Shown here in pieces: positions 9,118 through 19,801 of a stretch of 24,746 nucleotides of DNA (position 1 is the first letter of the stretch; every line of letters starts with the position of its first letter). The notes under the pieces were generated by a model. The model did not search any database, was not told where the DNA came from, and saw nothing but the letters and a program-made list of their open reading frames with translations. This DNA comes from Cochliopodium minus (Eukaryota > Discosea > Himatismenida > Cochliopodiidae): positions 18,814 through 43,559 of the forward strand of contig JAMYWO010000308.1 in NCBI GenBank assembly GCA_024220525.1, written 5' to 3'. The translations under genes and the position numbers were made by a program.

Positions 9118-12107
9118 ATGATAAATGATTTGTTTTTAAACTACTTTGGCAAAAATCTTTCTGTTATCTTACATGGAGGAGAGGATGAATCAGAAAAGGA
9201 AAAAAAACTAAACAAACTGATTGGAAAATCTGTTGAAAATTTTGATAATTCATTGTTTTATGCTTGCAAAAGTGAAAACCTCTTTCTCTTCAAATTTCTT
9301 TTCAAAAAAAAAAAAATTGAAGCATTCAAAAAAATTAATGGCACAAGAACTATTGATCTCATAATTTCTGGGAAGAATAAAGAAATCATAAAATCCTTTT
9401 TGGAGAAAGGAGAATATCCCAATCTTCTCCTCTTTTATCTCAATTTAACTTATTTTGATAGCCAAATTTTTGAATTTTTGATTGATTTTTGTGTTGATGT
9501 AAATCTTTCCTACGATGATACACTTAATGCACCTATACATTTAATAATCTCAAGAAATAAAGAGTTTAGTCTCATTAAAAAATTGATAGAGAAAAAATCA
9601 GATCCAAATTTGAAGAATAAAAAAGGAAAAACACCTCTGCACATGGAATGTTCAAAAAAACAACCAAATTTCGAAATAATCGATTTTTTGATTGAAAACA
9701 AAACAAATGTAAATCTCAAAACCACCAAAGGATTCACTCCCTACCTTCAATACTTGAAGAAAACAGAAAAAATAGAAGATAGAATCTTTTACCTCTTCAA
9801 TCAATACCCTTTTGATGAGAAATTTGAAGATGCAAAAGGCAACAACATTGCGCACTATCTCCTCTTAAAACAAGATATCTCCTATCTGGAAGAATTCCTC
9901 CTCAAAAAAGTGGATGTAAATCATTTGAACAAAGATGGGTTTTCTCCCTTCCACTTTGCACTCAAAAACCCAAAAGTATCTACCCAAATGATCAAAACAA
10001 TGATCGAGTTCTATCGAGCTAATGTGGATTTCATCCCTGGTTCCGAAATTTCCCCTTTGAAAATTACACTGGGAAATTACATTTGGAGTAACTATTGTTT
10101 ATTTCCTTCATTTCACTTTTAAACCCTTTCTTTTTAATTATCTTTAGATGGAAAAATGAGAAACCAAAATGAAAAAAACGAAATCTTAAAAATTCTGCTG
10201 GAAAAAGGAGCAGACGCAAATGAAGAAATGGATGACAAACACCCATTAATCTACTATTTCGATGGAGGGAGAGATAAAGATTATCTGCATCTTTTGCTGG
10301 ATAACAAGGCAGATATAAACTACATTAGTAAAGTGGATGGGAAGACTTTTTTACATCATTTATGTGATAACCAAGATTATTTTTCTTTTGAATTGTTTGA
10401 AGAATTGGTTTTCAGAGGAGGAGATATTTATGTTGAGGATGATTCCAAAAAACTTCCGCTTAGTTACATCTTTTCCAACAAAGATAACTTTATCTATTTG
10501 CTCAACATTCGATTGGATATAAATTGGTCTTTTCGAAATTCCGAGGGAGTTTCATTATTAGAAGAATTCTGTTCTTCGATTGAAGAAGAATTTTGTGGGG
10601 AAATTTTTTTTTTTCTCCATGATGACTTTTGTGAGGTGTTAAATGACCCTCTTCTTTGCAACAAACTCTTTTCTTTGTTCTGGAAAAAACCTTTTAAAAG
10701 CAAACCTCTTTTGGAGTATTTCCTGGACAGAGGAGCAACGCCCGAAACCATTCTCTCCAACAAAGAATATTTCCTTTTCAATTGTTTTACAGGGAGAATG
10801 AATTTGCACATGTTGTCTTTTGAGTTTCTGCTAAAGGAAGAAAAAAAGAAGAAGCGCGCCTCTTTCTTGAAAAAATGTTTGGAGTATTCTTGCATCGATG
10901 GCTCAAATAGCAAAAGCATTCTCCTTCTTCTTGATCTCCTTCACTTAAAAGACACTTCCAAGTACTTGTCTCTTTATTGCACCAATCCCAAAGTCGATCC
11001 CTCCATTCTCAAAATTCTCCTCCAAAAATCTGGGAAAAAAGAAATTGATTTCAGTTTACAAAACTGCCTCAAAAATCATTTAATTGAGACGATCCTTGAG
11101 TTTACTAGCTATATCGATGATTTGTTTCCCATTGCTCAATTTTTTGTCAAAAATAATTATTTAATTCAATTGGATGACTTGATAAGAACTAATCCCAGCA
11201 AAATATCTCTCGCCCAAAAAAAAAAACTTTTAAATTATTCTTTGTCCGATTTTGAAAACTTAAATGGTTTCCATAAAAATCCAATTTTTTACACCCTTTT
11301 GTACCACAACTCCGTAAATGTATATACTGACTATTTTTCTTTATTTGTTTAATTAACTTTTTTTATCATGTTAGGATACAAGATTATCTCTTCGCTCTTT
11401 TGAACGATTCTTTCCTGTAATTCATTATCTAAATTTTTCTTGCAATTAATTTTCTTTTTCTGAAAAATTCTTAGTTTCATGATAAAATCTCTATTTCTGA
11501 CCAGATTAAAATTCAAAGGGTATTGAATTTATGGAACGAAGGAAGTTTGTGGACAGCACCAATGCACTCTACTCTTCCAGTGGAATTCAAACAAAAAATT
11601 TTTAACTTTGTTCTATGCTTGAAACACTTTTTCAAAACCAAAAAAGCAATCATTTTTCCAATTTTCCCAAAACCTCTCTTGTTAAAATGTATTTCTCTGT
11701 CTTTTTCTTCAAAATACAAACCAGAGTTTTCCGATGAAATATTTATTACTTACCAAGAAATGAAACTACAAAGGTATGAGGAGCTTTGTGTTTACCCCAC
11801 AACTGTCCAAAATACCTTGGTTCCTAAAAAAACAAAGTATGTTCGTTATGGAAATAAGATTGAAAAGAAAATGATATACAACAAACCTTCTTCAAATTGC
11901 TTTGTAAATTTATCAAAAAAAGTTCTAGGATTATCTTCTTCTTTTAACTATGTTGAGTCACAAAGAGATCTTATTTGTATTAAAAGAGAGGAAGATCTCA
12001 ACACTTCCAAGAAGATGGTTCTTAGCAAACCTCCTCCAAACAAAATAAATAGAAAACAAAAGTTCCAAAAACTTCAATTCAACAAGTTAAAGTTCACTAA
12101 AAGATAA
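9118..12107 (+). CDS. Ankyrin-repeat protein with a C-terminal CID-like segment and basic tail
   Basis: Four exons fit in phase: 9118-10087, 10148-11313 (or 11319), 11375-11416 and 11475-12107, about 936 residues. The first 370 residues carry degenerate ankyrin repeats (KKGKTPLHMECSKK, LIENKTNVNLKTTKGFTPYL, VNHLNKDGFSPFHFALKN, LLEKGADANEEMDDKHPLIY). The middle is helical and more divergent. From about residue 680 the text NPIFYTLLYHNS, then RSFERFFP, then SDQIKIQRVLNLWNEGSLW resembles the last helices of a CID (RNA polymerase II CTD-interacting) domain, in which a KI-x-RLL-x-WE helix is typical. The last 150 residues are Lys/Arg-rich without a recognised domain. The ankyrin part is secure. 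The CID reading is an inference, and the small 42-base exon and its borders are the weakest part: an alternative frame there also reads protein-like. It converges with the DEP-PH gene, 45 bases apart. Confidence 0.68.
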
Positions 12108-12152
12108 AACAATTCAATTAAAGAAATATTTTAGAATAAGAAGTTTTAATTT

Positions 12153-13843
12153 TTAAAAGGAAGATTCAATAAATTCAAAAAAAAAGTTTTCTTGGTTCAA
12201 ATTGTCATTCAAACTAGCAAAAACAGAGAACCAAATGTTTCTTTCCCTGTCACTAGGACAAGCAAAAAAATGAACAGAAGAAGGATCAACAATATAAAAA
12301 TGAAAAAGCAAGTTTTCTTCATCACTGTTCTTGGAAGAGTACTTCTCAAAAGTTTGGATAGTGGAAACAGAAGTCGACTCCAAGGATATTTCCTTCAATA
12401 ATTTATCCTCATTTTGGTTTTCATAGATGGTGGCTGTTTCTTTGCGGAGGATCACAAAAACTCTTTTGAACTTTTCTTTTGGACTCACCCTGAAATAAAG
12501 AGACCCAGAGTGGAGGATTTTGGAACAAAAACGATAAAGATGAGATCCCTCACAAAATTGATGTTTGTGTGAAACTTTTTTATTTGGAAGTGCCAAAAAT
12601 TAACAAAAATAAAAAGTAAATGTATAAAAATAATACCATGAGACAAGAGCCCAAAATTTTCAAGGAGAAGTCCAAAATTCACTGCATCTGTAACATTTTC
12701 AATTTGTGGAACGTTTTGACCCAACCAAAATAAGGCATCCTGAATAAAAAAAAAAATGAGTTAATTAAAGAATAAAGTTTTTGATTTTTTTAATTTTTTG
12801 TAACAATTTGACTGAATATCATCTTAAAAAAAATGATCTTGTGTTAAAGGTAATTTGTAATACCTTGGAACTGAAACAATTCTTATGGATTTTTAATTTT
12901 TTTCGCCTATCTTTCACATTAATCTCTTTTTTCATTTGATCTGTGACAGATATGAGATGATTTTGAATTGCATCAAGATCCTGAAAGTTAAGATGGCTAA
13001 AATGGTAAACAGAAAAGGGAGAAACTTCAAAAAAAAGACAAAAATTCTTGTCTACAGGAGAAATGATCCCAAGATGGAGTAAAATATGAAAGAGTTGTAT
13101 GATTTTAATTCTCCTTTTTATGAATACTTTATCTTGAGAAGCTCTATTCTTTTTATCTTCAAAATATGTTTGATATTCTTTAATGGAGTAGATGTCTATG
13201 TATCTGTGGTACTTCTGGATGATCCTGTCTATCAATTTTGTCTTCTTGAACTTGAGATTCCTTTTGATGGGATTATCTTTCAGGTATTGCTCTATATCAT
13301 CTTCATACAAATTATCTTCTAAATTCTTTTTGACAGATATATCAGCTTGAGACAGATTTTTGGCTAAAAATAATAATATATTATTTTAATTATTAATAAT
13401 CAATTAATTATTCGCTTGTTTAAAAGTATAAAAATCTTACTGGCTTTAATTAGTTTCAAATGAAAATTTGTTTGATTATCTCTCCCACATATATTCTTTT
13501 CGACAATATCTTCAAGCAATTCGTTCAAAATGTCAGGAATCTTTTTGTTTTTTTTGATTTCAAATTTGATCTCCAATTCTCTCCTTTTGATCTTTCTTTC
13601 ATTCGAATTTTTATTGTACACATCAAACAATTTATCCACAACTGAATCATTTCGACAACACCAATTAATCATATCTTCTGAAATGAAACAATGATCTAAT
13701 CTTTTCCCGAAGAAATAGATATTATCAAAAGTTTCAAAACCATTTTTCGAAAAAATTTCCAAAACCATCTTTATTTTTCTGCTCAAACATTCATTCGAAT
13801 CAACTGTTAAACTATTTTCTTGATTTGAATCAAAATCTCTCAT
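12153..13843 (-). CDS. Triple-DEP, PH-domain protein (pleckstrin-like architecture)
   Basis: Four exons on the minus strand, 13843-13441, 13363-12864, 12739-12637 and 12574-12153, join in phases 1, 0 and 1 to give 475 residues. The last domain (about residues 357-455) is a PH domain: LHSGSLYFRV, FKRVFVILRKETATIY, LFHFYIVDPS and the final helix ERNIWFSVFASL. Before it lies a clear DEP domain rebuilt only after splicing: KNCFSSKDALFWLGQN, DAVNFGLLLENFGLLSHVS, KHQFCEGSHLYRF. Two more divergent DEP-like units precede it: CFISEDMINWCC with a basic insertion, and FHILLHLGIISPVDKNF ending in VYHFS. DEP and PH domains bind membranes, phosphoinositides or GPCR/G-protein partners, so a membrane-recruited signalling adaptor is likely. 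No catalytic domain is seen. Pleckstrin is PH-DEP-PH; this order differs. The ATG at 13843 is the first in frame, with A/T-rich sequence upstream. Confidence 0.8.
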
Positions 13844-14072
13844 ATCTTTTATTATTTTTTGGAATTTCTTAAATTTCTTTATGTTTGGTTGGGAATTTAG
13901 GTGTTGATTCGTTTATAATGTGAATTTTAAAGTTAAATTTATTTGTTAAAAGACTTTTTAGTTAAATTATCAACCATTTTATTTATTCAAAAAAAGAGAT
14001 CAAATTATAAAACGTAATAATAATAAATTTTAAACTCTTTTTTTTTTTTCATGATTTTTATTTCCAAATAAT

Positions 14073-14635
14073 TTAACGGTAAGATTTTTGGTATCTTGCA
14101 CGAGCACCTGGACCTCCGAATTTTTTAGGTTCCATTCTACGTGGATCAGTCACGAGAAGAGAACGATCATATTCAATCAATGTTTGTTTAATTTCATTTT
14201 TAGAAGATTCATCGACATATTTTTGATAATATGCAACGACTGCTTTTGCGATAGCTTGTCTGACTGCATAAATTCTTGATACAGGTCCTCCACCTCTTAC
14301 TCTTACACGAATATCAATTTTGGAAAATTTATCCTTGCCAAGAATGAGAACAGGTTCATATACTTTATATCTGAGAATTTGTGGTTCAACGGTTTCTAAT
14401 GGAGAGCTATTAACTTTAATTAATCCTCTTCCTTCTTTGCAAAATGCGACTGCAATAGCTTTTTTCTGATTAAATATAAATATCAATATTAATTTTATTA
14501 GGTTTGTAAAGCAATCATTTATTATAGGATTATTCTCAAAGCTCATTATTTGATAAATTAATCAATATTATTTTGATTTAACATGTATTTAATTTTTACC
14601 TTCTTTCCAAATACTTGAACTGACTTTTTTGGCAT
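14073..14635 (-). CDS. RPS16: 40S ribosomal protein S16 (uS9)
   Basis: uS9 sits in the head of the small ribosomal subunit, and its C-terminal tail reaches the P-site tRNA. Two exons, 14635-14600 and 14465-14073, give 142 residues (animal S16 has about 146). The first exon encodes [12 protein letters not shown] and ends at a GTAAAA donor in phase 0; the acceptor is AATCAG. Conserved stretches are [59 protein letters not shown] and the invariant end ARYQKSYR. The reading frame that starts inside the intron at 14546 is not used. It is transcribed away from eL13, with 200 bases between the two start codons. Confidence 0.96.
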
Positions 14636-14835
14636 GCTGGACAAACTTGATCACGATTTTTTTTATATATTTCAAATTTATAAATAAATGAATAAAAAAT
14701 AAAATCTATAAAATAGTAAGATCGAATTTTTTATTTTTATTTGCGTTCTTAATATAAAGTATAAAGAAAATATTTTATATTTTAAAAATAATAAAAACTT
14801 AATATTGAAAAATAAAATAAAATCTCTTCGATAAT
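14636..14835. promoter_or_regulatory. Shared (bidirectional) promoter region of the RPS16 and RPL13 genes
   Basis: Two ribosomal-protein genes start head-to-head with only 200 bases between their start codons, so both promoters must lie here or extend into the first introns. The sequence is almost entirely A/T, with a T8 run at 14658-14665 and GATC near 14650. No specific element can be assigned. Confidence 0.6.
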
Positions 14836-15769
14836 ATGTAATTCTTTTTTCCATTACAAATATAAATATATAAGAATTTGATCCCAATAATTAACTATCA
14901 AAAAAAGAATTGGATCAAAAACATAAAAAATATTAACAAACAAAATTTGAAAAGATGTCATCTTCATAAATCAAAAAATAATTTAAATTTATAGGGTACG
15001 TCACAACAATCAAGTCCCAAATGGTCACTTTAAAAAGCATTGGCAAAGAAGAATCAGAACATGGTTCGATCAACCAAAGAAAAAAGAAAGAAGACGTAGA
15101 CTCCGTCACATTAATGCTTTGAATAATGCTCCAAGACCAACCGCAGGATTATTGAGACCAATTGTTCAGTGTCCAACAATTAGATATAATATGAAACAAA
15201 GAGCAGGAAGAGGATTTACATTTGATGAGCTTAAAAAAGCTGGTATTGATAAAAATTTTGCAAGAAACATCGGTATTTCTGTTGATCACAGACGTAGAAA
15301 TAAAAATGAAGAACATTTGAGAAGAAATGTTGATAGACTTAAAGAATATAAATCAAAACTTATTCTTTTCCCATCAAACTCCAAAAAACCTAGAAAACAA
15401 GATGCAAAACCAGAAGAACTCAAAAATGCAACTCAAAATACTTCATTATTTTTATTCCCTTTCCCTCGTGTTCCTGACACTGAAGTTCTTAGAGAAAGTG
15501 AAACTCGTGCTATCACTAATGATGAAAAAGATCCTAAAAAATCTGTTGTTGCAAAACTTAAAAGAGCACGTATTGCTTTACGTTTGGAATCTAGAAGAAG
15601 AATTAGAAGAGCAAGAAAACAAAATCGTCTCGAAATGGAAAAGAAAATGGAAACTGCTGGTAAAAAAGAAGGAGGAGATAAGAAAACTCCAGTAAAGACC
15701 CCAGCTAAAGGACCAACTAAGGGAGGAGCTACTAAAAAAGAAGCACCAAAAAAAGAAACAAATAAATAA
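14836..15769 (+). CDS. RPL13: 60S ribosomal protein L13 (eL13), start codon split by an intron
   Basis: eL13 is a eukaryote/archaea-specific protein of the large subunit. The main exon, 14995-15769, opens in phase 2 with G-GTA-CGT, reading VRHNNQVPNGHFKKHW, the known N terminus after Met. The ATG must therefore be completed from AT in an upstream exon. The best candidate is AT at 14836-14837 before a GTAATT donor, giving a 157-base intron ending ATAG (a GTCATC donor at 14957 is the poorer alternative). Conserved parts are RPIVQCPTIRYNMKQRAGRG, FARNIGISVDHRRRNK and LKEYKSKLILFP. The 258-residue protein is longer than the usual 205-215 owing to a Lys/Pro/Thr-rich tail from about residue 220 (KTPVKTPAKGPTKGG). 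The family call is near certain; the exact first exon is inferred. Confidence 0.92.
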
Positions 15770-15906
15770 TCTTTTTTATTATTAAAATAATTTTTATATT
15801 TATACAATTGTGTTCTTTATTAAATAAATTTGAAAGAATAAGTTATTCATTTTATATACAAACTTTATAAAACAAATTTTCTATCTTTATTCAGAAATTA
15901 AAAAAA

Positions 15907-18900
15907 ATGAAAAATAAAGAACCAAAATCTCCAAAAAATAACAAAGGTTCCAACAATTTAATTTAATTGATAATGAAGAGGATTTTTCAATAATAAATGT
16001 TTATTCAAATTCTATGAAAATTATAAAGGGAATATAAAGTTAAATGGGGATTCAAATTTGATAAAATCAGAGAATGTGAATGAATTGAAATTATATCTTG
16101 AACACAATGATTATAATGTCAATAAAAAAAACAGTCATGGATATTCCTTTACACATTATTTTCTATCATACAACAATAACTTGGAAATAATAAAGTATTT
16201 AACAAATGAGAAAGAATGTGACTTAAACACAAGGGACAATGACGGAAACACACCAATTCATTTTGCATGTTGGTAAACTTTTCATCTTTATACACAAAAT
16301 TCAAATAAATCTGAAACAGAATATAAAATTTTGAAAAATGATTTTTTTCTAAGAATTCATCTTAAAATTTTTCAAAATTTATTGTCAAGGTATAACTCAA
16401 ACTTGGAAATTATAAAATATTTGTTTGAACAAGTAAAATGTGATATAAATATCAAAAACAAGAATGGATATACACCATTTCACAAAGCATGCAGAGGAAC
16501 AAATTTGAAAATAATTAAATACATGATAGAGGAATTAAAATGTGACGTGAACATGAAAAAGAACAACAAAAATGGACACAGTCCATTCCATATGATATTT
16601 TATTCAAAGAAAAACACTTATGAAATTGTCAAATACTTTTTGGAAAATACACAAGCGGACATTAATTTGAAAGACGCCAAAGAAAATTCCCCGCTTCACA
16701 TGGCTTGTTTGAATTACAATAATGCGGACATCATCCACTATTTGATTGAAGAAAAAAAATGTGACGTGAATGCAAGAAACAAAGAAGGGAACACTCCTTT
16801 TCATACCATTTTCGCTGAAAACATCAAAGACAATTTCAATCTTGTCAAGTATTTTGTTGACGCCACTGTTTGTGATTTGAACATGCACAACAATGCAGGG
16901 AATACTCCTCTTCATTTAGCTTGTATATCTTATTTTATTTTTTAATTTTATTTTTATTTTTTATTTTTATTTTTTATTTATTTTTTTATTTTTTTGTTTT
17001 TTTATTTTTTTATTTTTTTATTTTTTCATTTTTTTTCATTTTTATTTTTCATTTTCATTTTATTTTTTTATTTTTTCTATTATGTTCTGCATTTAAATTT
17101 TATTTTTGAAGGTATGAATAATAGCCGGTTGGAGTTGATCAAGTATTTGGTAAAAGAGGGAAAGTGTAAAGTGAATTTAGTGAATAACTATGACGAAACC
17201 ATTTTGCATTTAGCCTCTCAGAACAACAATAACTGCAAAATCGTTAAGTATTTGTGCGAAAAAGCAAAATGCGATGTTAATTTGAAAAATAACAATGGAG
17301 ATACCCCTCTTCATTTGGCTTGCTGGTAATTTTTTTTTTTTTTCAATTCTTTTTTAAGGGTGCTCCTTTAAATTGAATAGAGCCACTCATTAAAATATAG
17401 ATATCGAAAAAATAAAAAATTTATTTTAATTTATTATTTTACTTATTTAATGTTTTAATTTGTTATTTTTTTTTTTTTACTATTTAATGTTTTAATTTGT
17501 TATTTTTTATTTCATTTGTTATTTTTTTTTTAATATATTTTTTTTTATTTTGTTAATTTTTATTAATAAATTTTTATTTTTTAGTTTTAAAAATTTTTCT
17601 AATCTCACATTATTATTTTAAAAATAGGAATAACAAAAACTTGGAAATAGTAGAGTATCTGATTGAGGAAACCGAAAGCGACGTCAACATGAAGAACTGC
17701 AAGGGTCTTTGTCCATTCGAGCTTGCTTGTTGGAACAACCAAAACATAGAGATCATAAAATACATGGTGGAAAATCTCAAGTGTTACGTCAAAATGGTAG
17801 GGAACATCGATTTGGATACCCCTCTTCATTTGGCTTGTAAATTATATTGAATTTATTTTTTAAATTTATCATCATTTTTTTTTTTTGAAATCATTTTTTT
17901 AAATTATTTTTTTAATTTTTTTTTTGTTATTTATTTTGTTTTGAAAGGCAGTCACAACTCTAGTGTTGATGTCATAAAGTATTTCTTTGTCGAGTTAAGC
18001 TGCGATTTGAACATCACCAACTTGAAGAACCAAACGCCGTTCCACGTGGCCTGCATCAAAAACCCCTCCTTGAATGTCGTCAAGTTTTTCGTCACGCATC
18101 TCAAATGTGATCTTTCTTCCAGTTTTAAAAGCGGCGATTCTCTTCTTCATTTGGCATGTATGCACAATTCCAATTTCGAAATTGTTAAATATCTGATCCT
18201 TCAAAAAATGGATATCAATGCCAGAAATAGCCAGGATGAAATCCCTCTCTTCTCTTTTTTGATCCATCCCAAATCATCTCATTTTCTTTATCCTCATTTG
18301 AAATATCTCCTCGAAATGAAAAGCCATCTCAATCAGATCAACAAGGATGGCGACACCCTTCTCCACAAAATCTTCCGCTCGCACATTCATGCTCATGATC
18401 CTGAAATCCTGAAATCGATTCTGATTTCCTTTTTATCGTATGGGTATGACCTCACTCTCGAAGATCGCCAAAAAAATTCTTTAAAAAATCTAATTTGTAA
18501 CAACATCAACAACCGTTCAAAAAATAAAAGCAAAATCACTAATAACAATAATAATAATAAGAAAAGCCACACGGATAACTCCTCTGAAAATAATTACAAG
18601 CTGCTTTATGAAATGATTGACAAACAAGAAATTTGGAAGCCCACCACTCACAAGTACTTTTCTTCTTATCATCATAATACTGTCAAACTATTTTTTTTGT
18701 GCATCAAACATTTCTCAAAGTTGTCTCTCACCAAATTAACTCGCAACGTTGTGTACAAAATTCTTTCCTATTCAATCAACTCTTCTCTTTTTCCTTCTCC
18801 TAAACCCTCCCTTGTTCAAAAAAGGTTGTTGGGAGAACAATCACTTTGTGAGAATGAACAGGACAAGAAGAAATTCAAACTAATTAATCAAACTAATGAA

Positions 18901-19113
18901 ATTGTTTCCCAAATCTACGAGCTCAAGTTGCAGATCAAAAAGAAAAAGCTCAAATATCTCGAGCTTGAAAGAGATCTGCTGGACAAAAACGAAATTTCTT
19001 TGGAAATGTCCCTTTTGGCTGAAGAAATCGATAAACTCAAGCTGGAGCTCGATACAATGAACCAAACTGTTTTCAATCAGTTAGATGGAAGTCTTGGAAT
19101 CGATTTCTATTAA
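15907..19113 (+). CDS. Ankyrin-repeat protein with WxPxTH motif and C-terminal coiled coil
   Basis: Six exons join in phase: 15907-15946, 16029-16272, 16390-16922, 17112-17325, 17628-17836 and 17948-19113, for 801 residues. About thirteen ankyrin repeats of roughly 35 residues carry the pattern NxxGxTPLHLAC...N(L)EIIKYLIEExxCDVNxK. All four internal introns fall at the same place, in or just after the LAC(W) motif, so exons equal whole repeats. After about residue 560 the repeats fade into a poly-Asn/Lys linker, then IWKPTTHKYF followed by helices ending LTRNVVYKILSY. This resembles the WxPxTH/F-box-like end seen in many protist ankyrin proteins, which could link it to ubiquitin ligases. The last 80 residues form a charged heptad-like coiled coil (QIYELKLQIKKKKLKYLELE). 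The first exon (MKNKEPKSPKNNK) rests on a weak GTTCCA donor and is uncertain; the rest is solid. Confidence 0.82.
16923..17111 (+). other. T-rich intron inside the ankyrin gene
   Basis: Nearly all bases are T with A and a few C. The donor is GTATAT in the LAC motif and the acceptor is GAAG. The phase-1 junction restores A-C-M at the repeat boundary. The neighbouring introns 17326-17627 and 17837-17947 are of the same T-rich type and contain no open coding sequence. Confidence 0.75.
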
Positions 19114-19186
19114 TCTTTGTTCCATTAAATTTTGTTTTATATTTAATTTTGTTTTATTGATTGAACTTTCAAAAATAAAAAAAAAA

Positions 19187-19624
19187 ATGAAAAATTCAAA
19201 AAAATTACTCCATTCCATACCTAAAACCACCATCAATACCAATGATATCAAATTCCCCAAATCAATTTCTTTCAATGATAAAAAGGGTTTCATCCTCATC
19301 ATCAAAGCCAAACCCAACTCCAAGAATAATTCTTTATTATCAATCGAAGATGAATATATTGAAGTTGCCATTGCTGAACAAGCTCAAGATAATAAGGTAT
19401 GAATGAAATATTATCAAATGAATACTCATTTTCATTTCATTTGGAAGGCAAATAATGAATTGATCGATTATATGAGCTCCATTTTGGATGTGAAGAAGAA
19501 AAGCATTTGTATTGAGAGTGGAAATAAGGGAAAGAATAAAACTTTGAGTATTTCTCCCTCTGATGCTAATGATTTGAGCCTCCAATCCATCTATGACAAA
19601 TTAAAAGATAATATGATCAATTGA
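19187..19624 (+). CDS. UPF0235/DUF167 (YggU-like) family protein
   Basis: Two exons, 19187-19396 and 19448-19624, give 128 residues, near the usual size of eukaryotic members. Phase-0 joining (AATAAG, donor GTATGA; acceptor TTGGAAG) rebuilds the family core: GFILIIKAKPNSKNNSLL, EYIEVAIAEQAQDNKANNEL, IDYMSSILDVKKKSICIESG and KNKTLSI. The KPNSK, the small-residue turn before ANNELI and the helix followed by SGxKxxxK are the diagnostic positions. The biochemical function of this widespread small alpha/beta family is not established. The ATG at 19187 is preferred because the longer upstream reading is hydrophobic low-complexity sequence. It lies 73 bases after the ankyrin gene on the same strand. 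Confidence 0.85.
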
Positions 19625-19801
19625 TTCAATCATTCATGATCCTGATATGAATATGTAATTGAAAATAAATATGTTACCAAAAGAATAAAGAGGAAAATTT
19701 TGTGAAATAAATGGATGAACCAAAATCTTACATTTGATCAATAGATAATAGCCAAATGATTTTATGTTAATTTATTATTTTCTAAAAATAAAATAAAAAA
19801 A

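Noticed and set aside
11371-11420. Alternative reading RIQDYLFALLNDSF for the small exon of the ankyrin/CID-like gene
   Set aside because: It looks protein-like, but it needs a poor GTACCA donor upstream and leaves a phase that does not fit the next exon; the other frame fits phase 0 on both sides.
14466-14546. N-terminal extension of RPS16 from the ATG at 14546
   Set aside because: The extension is hydrophobic intron sequence; the conserved [12 protein letters not shown] start lies in a separate exon at 14635-14600.
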